The translations under genes were made by a program, and so were the position numbers. Positions 17,669 to 26,290 of a stretch of DNA of 64,000 bases are shown in pieces. Below the pieces are notes generated by a model, which did not search any database, was not told the DNA's origin, and was given only the letters and a program-made list of their open reading frames with translations. This DNA comes from Paenibacillus sp. FSL R5-0517 (GTDB lineage Bacteria; Bacillota; Bacilli; Paenibacillales; Paenibacillaceae). Location of the stretch: positions 1,240,001-1,304,000 of the forward strand of contig NZ_CP150235.1 of the NCBI RefSeq assembly GCF_037974355.1, read 5' to 3'. Positions within the stretch are counted from its first letter, which is position 1, and every line of letters starts with the position of its first letter.

Positions 17669-18691
17669 TCACTTGCTTCGTACTAACAGGTACAAAAAGT
17701 AAGGTGCGCCAATCGCGGCAACCACTACACCTGCCGGAATGGCGTTAGGCTGAAAGATCGTTCGCCCGATCGTATCAGCGCTCACCAGAATAACCATCCC
17801 AATGAGTCCGGCAGCAGGGATCAGATGCCGATGCATCGGACCGACAAGTCTGCGCGCCAGATGTGGTGCGGCCAGACCGATAAAGCCAATCCCCCCGGCC
17901 ATCGATACACTGACGGCAGACAAGGCTACGGCACAGAGCAACAAAATAATACGCTGGGATCGAACAGGCGTCCCAATGCTGGTTGCGGCAGCATCTCCAA
18001 GGTTGAAGGCATCGAGCGTTTTGGATCGACTCCAAATGTACGAGATACATAGCACCACCCAGGGAAGCAACGCTTGCACATGAATCCAATCCCGGCCCCA
18101 GACGCTACCTGCCAACCAGCGGGCGGCAAAGGAATAGGTGTCTTCATCCAAACGCAGGGATAAGTAGAGGGTCAACGCATGGAACCCGGCCGCTACCGCG
18201 ATTCCCACCAGAATCAGCTTAATGGGAGATACGCCGTTATGGCGATCATAAGATAACAGCATGATGATCAGGGCGGCGGCAACACTGCCTGCAAAAGCGA
18301 ACAACGGAATCAGCAAGGCTACAGAGCCATCCATTGTAAAGGAGAGACTAACAAACACCATTAGTCCAAACGCTGCCCCTGCATGTAATCCCAGAATGCC
18401 CGGGTCCGCCAGCGGATTGCGGGTAATCCCTTGCAAGGCTGCCCCGGCAATACCAAGTCCCGCTCCGGCCAGTACAGTGACCAGGATGCGAGGCAGTCGG
18501 TAATCAAACAGTACAATCTGATCATCCGAACTGCCATGACCAAGCAAGGTCTGTAACACAGCTACTGGGGAGAGGCGAATGGTTCCCGTGTTCAGGCTGA
18601 TCACAATAACGGCAATGGCGATGCAGAGCAGTGTGATGCTGACGACTAACGAACGTTTACCTCGTGATCGTGAAGGTGTATTGAAATTCAT
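17669..18691 (-). CDS. FecCD-family siderophore ABC permease, subunit 2
   Basis: 340-aa membrane permease with about nine to ten helices. Conserved family stretches are LPRILVTVLAGAGLGIAGAALQGITRNPLADPGILG and GGIGFIGLAAPHLARRLVG, which form the ATPase-coupling region. It starts 2 bp after the stop of the first permease, so the two are tightly coupled and probably form a heterodimeric channel. Confidence 0.93.
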   Translation of the reverse strand: MNFNTPSRSRGKRSLVVSITLLCIAIAVIVISLNTGTIRLSPVAVLQTLLGHGSSDDQIVLFDYRLPRILVTVLAGAGLGIAGAALQGITRNPLADPGILGLHAGAAFGLMVFVSLSFTMDGSVALLIPLFAFAGSVAAALIIMLLSYDRHNGVSPIKLILVGIAVAAGFHALTLYLSLRLDEDTYSFAARWLAGSVWGRDWIHVQALLPWVVLCISYIWSRSKTLDAFNLGDAAATSIGTPVRSQRIILLLCAVALSAVSVSMAGGIGFIGLAAPHLARRLVGPMHRHLIPAAGLIGMVILVSADTIGRTIFQPNAIPAGVVVAAIGAPYFLYLLVRSK

Positions 18692-18693
18692 CG

Positions 18694-19767
18694 CTACAAG
18701 GCCCTCCTTTCTTTACGGGCCAGATAGAGGAAGAACGGTACACCAACAAAGGCGACCATAATGCCTACTGCGAGTTCTTCCGGCGGGTTCACGATGCGTG
18801 AGCCCAGATCGGCGAGCACCAGTAATATCGCACCAAGCAGAGAAGACATCGGAATGATGAGTCGATAATCCACACCCACCAGTTTGCGTGAGATATGGGG
18901 GATGACGAGTCCAACAAATCCAATTGAGCCTACTGCCGACACGGACACACCAGCCAGCACAACAACTGCTGCGAGGGCAAGAAACCTCGTCCAGCGCAGG
19001 TTGATCCCGAGATTAATCGCGACTTCTTCTCCGAGTGACATAAGGGATACACGCCGGGCGAGTGGCATAATCAGGACGAGTGTTGCGAGCAGCACGGGAA
19101 GAATCAGCTTGAGATGCCGCCATTCAATTCCGCCAAAACCTCCTGCATACCAGAAGGCCAGATCCTGACTCAGGTCAAAATAAATGGCAACGCCTGTGCT
19201 GAGCGAGGTTAACATGGCTGCAATAACGGCCCCTGCGACCGTCAGTCTGATGGAATTCAGACCACCCGGTGCTGCCATTCCAAGCAGGAAGATAAGCAGT
19301 GTGCCCAAGACAGCCCCCACGAATGATAAAACCATGATCCAGCCATAGGGCAGTCCGGGCCAAAAGGCGAAGCTCAGTGCTACCACAAAAGTGGCTCCGG
19401 CATTGATGCCCAGAATGCCCGTGTCTGCCAGCGGATTACGTGTAATGCCTTGCATTAAAGCTCCTGCAACAGCAAAGGCAGCGCCGATGATAACCGCTGC
19501 AAGCACACGAGGCAGCCGCAGTTCATGAATAATCTGATGTGGTGTCAAAGCCGGGTTGTACTGAAATATGGCAGCCCATACGGTTTCCAGCGTTAGCCCT
19601 TTGGCACCTAACGAGATGGCGACAAACATACTTAGCAGCAGTATGGCTATGGCAGACAAAAACGTCAGCCCAACGGTCACCGCAGATTTTTTTGAATTAG
19701 ATGGACGATGTGGCAGTCCCGGATGTTGAATACGGGTCACTCCTTCGGTACCAACAACGTATTTCAT
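18694..19767 (-). CDS. FecCD-family siderophore ABC permease, subunit 1
   Basis: 357-aa partner permease with the hallmarks LRLPRVLAAVIIGAAFAVAGALMQGITRNPLADTGILGINAG and GSIGFVGLVIPHISRKLVG. The N-terminal 30 residues are polar and basic. ATG 19767 has no ribosome binding site because the Fur box lies directly upstream. A GAAGGAG motif lies inside the frame near 19740, but no ATG/GTG/TTG follows at good spacing, so the true start is uncertain. Confidence 0.9.
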   Translation of the reverse strand: MKYVVGTEGVTRIQHPGLPHRPSNSKKSAVTVGLTFLSAIAILLLSMFVAISLGAKGLTLETVWAAIFQYNPALTPHQIIHELRLPRVLAAVIIGAAFAVAGALMQGITRNPLADTGILGINAGATFVVALSFAFWPGLPYGWIMVLSFVGAVLGTLLIFLLGMAAPGGLNSIRLTVAGAVIAAMLTSLSTGVAIYFDLSQDLAFWYAGGFGGIEWRHLKLILPVLLATLVLIMPLARRVSLMSLGEEVAINLGINLRWTRFLALAAVVVLAGVSVSAVGSIGFVGLVIPHISRKLVGVDYRLIIPMSSLLGAILLVLADLGSRIVNPPEELAVGIMVAFVGVPFFLYLARKERRAL

Positions 19768-19773
19768 TGTTAT

Positions 19774-19788
19774 TGATTATCATTATCA
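19774..19788. promoter_or_regulatory. Fur box upstream of the siderophore permeases
   Basis: TGATTATCATTATCA matches 14 of 15 positions of the Fur core TGATAATNATTATCA. A TATAAT on the minus strand lies at 19804-19799, so Fur would cover the start point and block transcription when iron is sufficient. Confidence 0.8.
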
Positions 19789-19803
19789 ATTAGTCATCAT
19801 TAT

Positions 19804-19846
19804 AGAATCTTAATTCAGGCCCGTACATGGCATAAATTAAGATTCT
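19804..19846. promoter_or_regulatory. 12-bp inverted repeat in the permease promoter region
   Basis: AGAATCTTAATT and AATTAAGATTCT are exact reverse complements 19 bp apart, between the AraC-type gene and the first permease gene. There is no T-run, so it is a poor terminator. It could be the binding site of the AraC-type activator, or a transcript hairpin. Confidence 0.5.
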
Positions 19847-19866
19847 GGAGATGGACATTTTTTAGA

Positions 19867-21603
19867 TTACAAAAGTGAAGGTTTGTTCGTCAACATAGAG
19901 AGCGCTTCATCGAGCTGGATGTTGATGGAATATGGAGCATATACGACCCATGAGTTCCAGTCGATGAGATGCACACGTCCGTTTTTTACCGCGGGATGGC
20001 TGTTCCATAGTGGATTCGAAGCCATCTCTTTCCATAGTGTTGCCTTTTCATGCATAGAATTAATCGCCAGTACAAGCACATCTGCCTCCAAACCATCCCA
20101 CTCTCCTGGTGTGAAGGGCAGCCAGTTGAATCCGACGCCGGGAGGTTTGCCAGCCAGTTCGGTCTGAATGCGCTGAGGAACGGCCAATTGCAGACTGCGG
20201 TAAAAGACATGTCCGAAGTTGCGATGGCTGTACATCCGTGGGCCTTTAGGCGTTAACGTGCCAACGGCAACGGTAATATCTCCGACGAGTTCCTTCATTT
20301 TTTTGCGTGCACGCTCCGCTTTGCGCTCATGTCGATCCAGCCAATCTGTCGCGGCTTGGGTACGATCCACAATGGATGCGATCTGATGCAGATGACCGAA
20401 GACGTCTGTCTGGTTCCAGGGAATGGTGATGATAGGGGCGACATCGCCAATATGCTCCATGGCTTTTGCAGTGGCATTGTCCTTGGTCAGAATCAAATCA
20501 GGATTCACATTGAGGAATGCCTGACGTCCTTGTTCCCACGGTTCGTAAGCATGGAAGGGCAGTTCCAGCGATTTGGGCAGATGAGGCAGATGCCCCTGGA
20601 TCTGAGCTGCGCATGGTGTGACGCCAAGTGTCATCAGATGGTCCGTGTATGGATAGGAGAGCGACACGATGTTCCGGTGGACCTGCTTCGCATAGGAAGT
20701 GGGTGCATAACCAGCATGGTTCCGGAAACGTCGGCTGAAATAGAATTCGTCACGGTAACCCACTTCACGAGCCACATCACGGATACGCAGATCGGAAGTG
20801 AGCAGCAATTCCTTGGCCCGGTTCATACGCAGATGAGTGATGTATTCAATCGGATTCTTCTGCATGCGGCTCTTGAATAGCTGTGAGTAATAGGACGGAT
20901 GCATGTCGGCCAGTTCAGCCAGCTTTTCCAGCTTGATTTCGTACATATAGTTTTCACGCATATATTGCAGGGTGGACCTGAGCCACTGTTCCGGTTCCTC
21001 CTGCCCAGCCGCTGCGTCCGTCTGATCTTCTTGTTGTTGGGGCCAGAGCATATGTAACAGTTCCGTCAGGAAGAGCTGCGCCTTCAAGCCTGTTTCCAAA
21101 CCTTCGTTGGTTAATTGTGTAAGCTGGGCGGCAATGCGCTGTATACCGTAAAATGGGCCCTGAATCCAGCCTGTAACTGGTGAACTGAGTTCACGTTCGT
21201 AGATGCGTCTGGCTTTGGTTTTCTCCGTAGCCCGATACAGATCGAAATGAATGATATACAGTTCAATATCATGGTCTTCATCTCCGATCAGTTCAATTGA
21301 AGCGCCGGGTGTGCACAGACAAGCTGATTTGCGGACCACGTGGAATTCGGTCCCATTCATGATCAGTTGGCCTGTGAATTTGTGCATGTATATAAAGGTA
21401 TGATGAGCAAGTTCAGTAGTGGACCAGCGCCATTTACCACGGGTTATGATATGTTCTGCCTGACGAAGTTCGATCAGGGTATCATTCAGGAATGCATCCA
21501 GATCTGCCCGGTTTGAGGGTTCCTTTTCTGAACGGGGATTTGTCTGCTGATGCAACAGGTATGGATTGATGCCGCTGTGGGCCGTACCAGGGATGGTAGT
21601 CAT
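19867..21603 (-). CDS. AraC-family regulator fused to a siderophore-binding-protein domain (Btr-like)
   Basis: 578-aa cytoplasmic activator. Residues about 1-190 are an AraC-type N-domain. Residues about 205-310 carry two helix-turn-helices (LEKLAELADMHPSYYSQLFKSRM; IRDVAREVGYRDEFYFSRRFRNHAG). Residues about 320-578 resemble a FecB/FhuD binding protein without a signal peptide (MTLGVTPCAAQIQGHLPHLPKS; NPDLILTKDN). This fusion is like B. subtilis Btr, which activates siderophore uptake genes when it binds the ferric siderophore. The adjacent uptake genes fit that role. AGGAGG lies about 12 bases before the ATG. Confidence 0.92.
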   Translation of the reverse strand: MTTIPGTAHSGINPYLLHQQTNPRSEKEPSNRADLDAFLNDTLIELRQAEHIITRGKWRWSTTELAHHTFIYMHKFTGQLIMNGTEFHVVRKSACLCTPGASIELIGDEDHDIELYIIHFDLYRATEKTKARRIYERELSSPVTGWIQGPFYGIQRIAAQLTQLTNEGLETGLKAQLFLTELLHMLWPQQQEDQTDAAAGQEEPEQWLRSTLQYMRENYMYEIKLEKLAELADMHPSYYSQLFKSRMQKNPIEYITHLRMNRAKELLLTSDLRIRDVAREVGYRDEFYFSRRFRNHAGYAPTSYAKQVHRNIVSLSYPYTDHLMTLGVTPCAAQIQGHLPHLPKSLELPFHAYEPWEQGRQAFLNVNPDLILTKDNATAKAMEHIGDVAPIITIPWNQTDVFGHLHQIASIVDRTQAATDWLDRHERKAERARKKMKELVGDITVAVGTLTPKGPRMYSHRNFGHVFYRSLQLAVPQRIQTELAGKPPGVGFNWLPFTPGEWDGLEADVLVLAINSMHEKATLWKEMASNPLWNSHPAVKNGRVHLIDWNSWVVYAPYSINIQLDEALSMLTNKPSLL

Positions 21604-22257
21604 GGTGCTTGTGACCTCCTCTCTTTTGAAAAGTTATTAGGTAATCATTGAACAGTTATTTAGGTCATGATTGAAGCGGGGACGTACGATATTTTGGCGG
21701 ACCTGAACGTCTTTGTTGAACATCCATTGATCGCGTGGCATGAGGCAAGAATTGTATGAATTGAATAGGGGCATATCCCCGGATCATGCCGTGTGGACAC
21801 ATGTGCAGATTCTGGATCGCGCTTAGTGATAACTATACCAAGAGCTTACCGTCAGCTCGGAGACGCTGGATTATAATCGTTGGCTGAGTTGCCTGTCAGG
21901 GCCTTCGCAGTATAGTCAGATATTTTTATATACCTGTAAGACAGGGATAGGATGTTGTTAATCAGGTATGATGGTTGATTTAACCGGATTATTGTGAGTT
22001 ACAACCATGCCACGGGACAAGACCTTTTGGCTCCTAGTCTGCTGATAATCTTAGCAAATCTACTGAAGAATTGAAATGTACACAGATATGTTCGAGGTGC
22101 AGATGAGATGGAAGTCTAATGAACGTAAATAAAAGTAAATAATCGAAACCGTTTTCTGACGTAGGCGTTTCTTTTTGGTAAAATAAAGGGGATAACCTGT
22201 TGGCCTGATCTAAATCATGAACATTTTCAACCCAAATTGCAGTAGGGAGGCTTCGAT
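21604..22257. other. 654-bp intergenic region, no gene seen
   Basis: Upstream region of two divergent genes. I find no credible coding frame or RNA gene. A weak cre-like word CGAAACCGTTTTCT at 22144-22157 and a TAAAAT about 15 bp further on may belong to the promoter of the oxidoreductase gene. Confidence 0.4.
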
Positions 22258-23259
22258 ATGACAGAAGTAGTGGAACGGAACAAAGTACGTTGGGGCATTA
22301 TGGGCACGGGATGGATTGCATCCCAGTTTGCAAGGGATCTGGAGCATGCCGGGAACGCAGTGAAAGCAGCGGTAGGTTCGCGGACAGCGGGAAGCGCGGA
22401 GAAGTTTGCAGCTGAATATGGTTTTGCACGCGCTTACGGCTCGTATGATGAGATGCTTCAAGATCCTGAGGTAGATATTATCTATGTGGCAACACCACAT
22501 CCTGTGCATAAGGAGAATGTCATGGCTTGCCTCGAGGCAGGTAAGGCGGTGCTCTGTGAAAAGCCGTTTACGATGAATGCGCGTCAACTGGAGCAACTGG
22601 TGGAGACGGCACGGGAGCGCAATCTTTTCCTGATGGAAGGGATGTGGACACGCTTTTTGCCGCCGATTGCTCAAGCCAGAGCATGGATCGCAGAAGGTCG
22701 AATTGGTGAAGTACGTTTGCTTCAGGCAGACTTTGGATTCCGTGCCGGTTGGGAGCCGGAAGGAAGGTTGCTTAATCCGGATCTGGGTGGAGGAGCTTTG
22801 CTTGATGCAGGGGTGTACCCGATCTCCTTTGCTTCGATGATCTTTGGCGAACAGCCCCAGCATGTATGGAGTACGGCCAATATTGGTGAGACGGGTGTGG
22901 ATGAGCAGTTTTCCGTGCTGTTGTCCTATTCCGAGGGACGCTCTGCTTCATTGAGTGCGGCCATTCGTCTGAACCTCAGCAATGAAGCGGTCATATACGG
23001 TACGGAGGGCAAGATTCGTCTGCCTTTGTTCCTCGCGGGCAAAGAAGCTTATCTGCATGTGAACGGTCAGGACGAGCCGGAGAAATTCACGGATGATCGA
23101 ACATGTATTGGTTATGCTTTTGAGGCAGAAGAAGCCGGACGCTGTATCCTCGAAGGTCGGACGGAGAGCAATACGATTAAACTGGACGAATCCCTGGAAA
23201 TTATGAAACTGATGGACACGATTCGGGGTCAGTGGGGATTGCGTTACAAATCAGAGTAA
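22258..23259 (+). CDS. Gfo/Idh/MocA-family oxidoreductase
   Basis: 333-aa NAD(P)-dependent dehydrogenase of sugars or related polyols. The N-terminal Rossmann part has WGIMGTGWIASQFARDL, then YVATPHPVHKENVMACLEAGKAVLCEKPFTMN with the conserved EKP lysine. The C-terminal alpha/beta domain includes DLGGGALLDAGVYPISF. GGGAGG lies about 10 bases before the ATG. The substrate cannot be told from sequence. The downstream gene begins 21 bp later and may be co-transcribed. Confidence 0.92.
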   Translation: MTEVVERNKVRWGIMGTGWIASQFARDLEHAGNAVKAAVGSRTAGSAEKFAAEYGFARAYGSYDEMLQDPEVDIIYVATPHPVHKENVMACLEAGKAVLCEKPFTMNARQLEQLVETARERNLFLMEGMWTRFLPPIAQARAWIAEGRIGEVRLLQADFGFRAGWEPEGRLLNPDLGGGALLDAGVYPISFASMIFGEQPQHVWSTANIGETGVDEQFSVLLSYSEGRSASLSAAIRLNLSNEAVIYGTEGKIRLPLFLAGKEAYLHVNGQDEPEKFTDDRTCIGYAFEAEEAGRCILEGRTESNTIKLDESLEIMKLMDTIRGQWGLRYKSE

Positions 23260-23280
23260 ACAGACAGGAGCTGACGTGTA

Positions 23281-23904
23281 ATGGTGAAAATTCTGATATC
23301 CGGGTTTGAACCTTTTGGCGGGGACACAGTGAATCCGACTGGAGCGTTAATGGAAGCTCTTGCGAACGAGGTGGTGGAGGGGGCTGAGCTAAAAACAGTA
23401 CTGTTGCCCGTGCACTTCGATGAATGTGCAGACCTGCTCATCGCAGAGATGGAAGCCTATCGGCCGGATGTTGTTATCGCCTGTGGGCTGGCCAAGGGCA
23501 GAACATGCATCACACCGGAGCGTATTGCCGTGAATGTCAAAGACATTCCGCCTGGCTCCTACGCGGATAATCAGGGGCAACGTTCCGTGGACGAGCCCAT
23601 TGTAGACGGCAGCCCAGACGGTTTGTTCTCCACGTTGCCGATCCGAGCCATGGTGAATGACATGTCAGCAGCAGGTATTCCCGCAGCCGTCTCTAATACA
23701 GCAGGCACGTATATCTGCAACAACACGATGTACCGGTTGCTCGATCACATTCGAGTAGGGCAACTTCCGATCCGTGCCGGATTTGTACACTTTCCTGCCT
23801 CGACAGAGATGGCTGTGTTGCAGCCTTCCGTCCCTTCGCTACCTATACCCGTGATGCTGGATGCGCTGCGGATGATGATCCGCACCATTGTGGCTGAATC
23901 GTAG
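23281..23904 (+). CDS. pcp: Pyroglutamyl-peptidase I
   Basis: 207-aa cytoplasmic cysteine peptidase (family C15) that removes N-terminal pyroglutamate from peptides. The N-terminal motif ILISGFEPFGG is diagnostic. The catalytic triad is visible as Glu in TPERIAVN (about residue 80), Cys in NTAGTYICNN (about 145) and His in AGFVHFPA (about 169). Length is normal for the family. GGAG precedes the ATG at good spacing. It is followed by about 630 bp without genes. Confidence 0.95.
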   Translation: MVKILISGFEPFGGDTVNPTGALMEALANEVVEGAELKTVLLPVHFDECADLLIAEMEAYRPDVVIACGLAKGRTCITPERIAVNVKDIPPGSYADNQGQRSVDEPIVDGSPDGLFSTLPIRAMVNDMSAAGIPAAVSNTAGTYICNNTMYRLLDHIRVGQLPIRAGFVHFPASTEMAVLQPSVPSLPIPVMLDALRMMIRTIVAES

Positions 23905-24167
23905 GGAAGGTTTGCTATCGTTCGGTTGCGGTTGCAGCAGATCGTAGGCGATGGTTGGATTTGTATCGTAGACCGCAATTGTGAATGGGAGAGCAGTGGG
24001 CTGGGATAATGGAGTACAGTAGGGTTCAAGATGACGTGGAGAGCTTGGAGTTGCATGGGGTTCTTTCTGCTTTGATCTTGGGTTGAGTAGAGTGTAGAGA
24101 CATGAGTATAGATATGAAGTTGAACATGAAGTAGAATAAAAAGTTGAATATAGAATTGTATATAAAG

Positions 24168-24232
24168 TCAAAAAAAAGAGTTGTCCCATCGTCATGAATC
24201 TGACGTTAGGGGACAGCTCTTTCTGCTTCTAT
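24168..24232. terminator. Terminator after pcp / mqn operon
   Basis: AAAGAGTTGTCCC pairs with GGGACAGCTCTTT around an inner CGTCA/TGACG stem. T-runs exist on both strands and are strongest on the minus strand. Confidence 0.75.
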
Positions 24233-24255
24233 GTCGAGATCGTGTGTCGCTCAAG

Positions 24256-24451
24256 TCTAACGAACCCAGCGCACGCTATTCACTTGAAATTTGCACATAC
24301 CCATTTCTAACGAATCGTAGAAGCGTTATTGAATGAAAATAAGCGAAATTTCAGTGATATGACCCATTTCTAGATGAATAGAGTGTCTGAGATTCGTTAG
24401 AATTCTCAACGCATGATATTAGGCTAAATAGGGTGCGTAGGGTTCGTTAGA
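24256..24451. repeat. Repeat family B, copy 2
   Basis: 196-bp element with inverted ends TCTAACGAACCC-A-GCGCACG and, read from the other strand, TCTAACGAACCC-T-ACGCACC. Inner TTCTAACGAATC-like boxes occur about 50 bp from each end, also inverted to one another, giving a double palindrome. It shares layout and length with copy 1 at 9012. The rest of the pcp-mqnD gap holds only low-complexity AT-rich sequence. Confidence 0.7.
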
Positions 24452-24536
24452 TTTAGAGCGTACAGATTATAGCCAACAAAATAGATAAAGAAATAACTAA
24501 AGAAATAGTTAAGAAATAGCTGAAAAAAATCTAATA

Positions 24537-25379
24537 TTAGATCCGCAACAGATCAAGATCGAACTCAGGAACGAGTCCTTCTTTCATGGCGCGTCCAAGT
24601 AGTGCAGTAATCGCACCGTAGCCATCATCGCCCAGATTAGCGCTGAATTCGTTAACATACAGTCCGATATGCTGTGCAGCTACGTCAGGATCCATTTCTT
24701 GAGCATGTTCCATCACGTATGCTCTCGACTCATCCGGGTGCGCCCATGCATATTCAACGGAGGCGCGTGCCCATCCGGCGAGGGCGTGAGCATCCATGTC
24801 GCGACGTGCAATGATTGCTCCGAGCGGAATCGGAAGACCGGTATCGCTTTCCCACCAGTTACCAAGATCCGTCATCAGTTTGAGATCATAGTTCTGGTAC
24901 GTGAAGCGTGCTTCATGGATGACAAGTCCGGCATCGATCTTGCCGTCCCGCACAGCAGGCATGATCTGGTCAAATGGCATGACCACAATCTCACCTACGC
25001 CGCCAGGAACATTTTGTGCTGCCCATAGACGGAACAACATATATGCTGTTGAGCGTTCGCTCGGCACAGCAACTCGTCGTCCAGACAGATAGGCTGGATC
25101 GGTCGTACCGTTTGCGGTCAGAACCAGCGGACCACATCCTCTGCCGAGTGCACCTCCAGCAGGAAGCAGAGCGTAGTCAGATAACACGTATGGCAGTGCT
25201 GCATAAGATATTTTCATCACTTCAGGTGTGTCGGGTCCATCCGGATTAGCCGCCAGACCATTGGTAATATCAATATCAGCATACCGGACATCCAGCTCAG
25301 GTGCGCCCGGGATCAGCCCGTGCACCCACGCGTGAAAGATAAATGTATCATTTGGACAAGGGGAAAATGCAATTTTCAT
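24537..25379 (-). CDS. mqnD: 1,4-dihydroxy-6-naphthoate synthase MqnD
   Basis: 280-aa enzyme of the futalosine route to menaquinone, converting cyclic dehypoxanthinyl futalosine to 1,4-dihydroxy-6-naphthoate. The N-terminus MKIAFSPCPNDTFIFHAWVHG and the later segments MKISYAALPYVLSDYALLPAGGALGRGCGPL and AGLVIHEARFTYQ are characteristic. The start at 25379 overlaps the mqnB stop as ATGA and is preceded by GGGAGG, so a longer upstream frame is not used. The organism therefore probably makes menaquinone by the futalosine rather than the classical men pathway. Confidence 0.94.
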   Translation of the reverse strand: MKIAFSPCPNDTFIFHAWVHGLIPGAPELDVRYADIDITNGLAANPDGPDTPEVMKISYAALPYVLSDYALLPAGGALGRGCGPLVLTANGTTDPAYLSGRRVAVPSERSTAYMLFRLWAAQNVPGGVGEIVVMPFDQIMPAVRDGKIDAGLVIHEARFTYQNYDLKLMTDLGNWWESDTGLPIPLGAIIARRDMDAHALAGWARASVEYAWAHPDESRAYVMEHAQEMDPDVAAQHIGLYVNEFSANLGDDGYGAITALLGRAMKEGLVPEFDLDLLRI

Positions 25380-26290
25380 GATGTAATAACCTCCCGTAAA
25401 ATGGAACTTGCAGCCTGGAGCGCATCGAGGGCATCCTTGATGCGCCAAGCGTCGCGGTCGCGTGGACCGACCGCGTTGGATATGGCCCGCAGTTCGAGTG
25501 CTGGCACGCCGAACTGCTGGGCAGCTGTTGCCACGCCGAAGCCTTCCATGCCTTCGGCGGCGGCATCCGGCACGCGGCGCAATAGCTCCGCGGCCGTCTC
25601 CGCTGTTCCGGTCGCCGTGGACACGGTGACCGCAGTGCCTCCGCTGACAGCGAGCCCGGCCCGCTGCAGCTCATGGCGCAGGCGAGCGGCAAGCTCCGCG
25701 TCCGCCGCCACAATGGACGAGCCGAATCCGAGCTCGTCCACACTAAGGAAGCCGTCTGGCGTCTGCGAGCCCAGATCGGCAGCAACCATGGCGTCGGCTA
25801 CCACAAGGGAGCCGACGTCCGCCCGGCCGGGGAACCCGCCGCCGATGCCGGCACTGATCACCAGCCTGTAGGCTGGTGAATATCCGGCCCCGGCAAGGGG
25901 CCCCGGCTTTGAAGATGTGGCAGATGTCTGTGCCACATCCGATGGGCTTGGCGCGGTGGAACCGTGCGCCAACGCACTTGTGCTCGCAGCCGCTACGGCA
26001 TATGCCAATGTAGCGGCTGTTCCCGCAGCGGCCGAGGCTGGGCCAACGCCCGCAGCAATGACGTCAAAACGTTCCGCGGCCGTGTCGCCCAAGCCGCGGA
26101 GAACTGCATCTTTTTCCGCATCCACCGCGGTGACAATTAACACACGTTGTGATGAATTTGCTGGGACCGAACTTATATCTGAAGTGCCTGAAGTGATTGT
26201 TTCCCCAATTAAATCCCCGTGATGTCCACTACTTATGAATGATGCGTTTCGTTCATTATTCTGCTCTTCATCTTGCTTATGTTCATTCAT
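25376..26290 (-). CDS. mqnB: Futalosine hydrolase MqnB
   Basis: 304-aa nucleosidase-family enzyme releasing hypoxanthine from futalosine. Recognisable parts are VLIVTAVDAEKDAVLRGL, SAGIGGGFPGRADVGSLVVADAMVAADLG and the C-terminal LRAISNAVGPRDRDAWRI. It is longer than usual: about 48 polar residues precede the core, and a low-complexity Ala/Ser/Thr/Pro insert sits near residues 105-140. The core is clearly more GC-rich than neighbouring genes. AAGGAG lies 8 bases before the ATG. It is translationally coupled to mqnD. Confidence 0.92.
   Translation of the reverse strand: MNEHKQDEEQNNERNASFISSGHHGDLIGETITSGTSDISSVPANSSQRVLIVTAVDAEKDAVLRGLGDTAAERFDVIAAGVGPASAAAGTAATLAYAVAAASTSALAHGSTAPSPSDVAQTSATSSKPGPLAGAGYSPAYRLVISAGIGGGFPGRADVGSLVVADAMVAADLGSQTPDGFLSVDELGFGSSIVAADAELAARLRHELQRAGLAVSGGTAVTVSTATGTAETAAELLRRVPDAAAEGMEGFGVATAAQQFGVPALELRAISNAVGPRDRDAWRIKDALDALQAASSILREVITS

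Noticed and set aside
24060..24180. Short tandem repeat or coding frame in the pcp-mqnD gap
   Set aside because: The sequence is low-complexity AT-rich DNA. The apparent Tyr/Ser/Leu-rich frame on the minus strand is a by-product.
25348..26222. Long open frames opposite and inside mqnB
   Set aside because: They are shadows of a GC-rich gene, lack ribosome binding sites and show no protein-like motifs.
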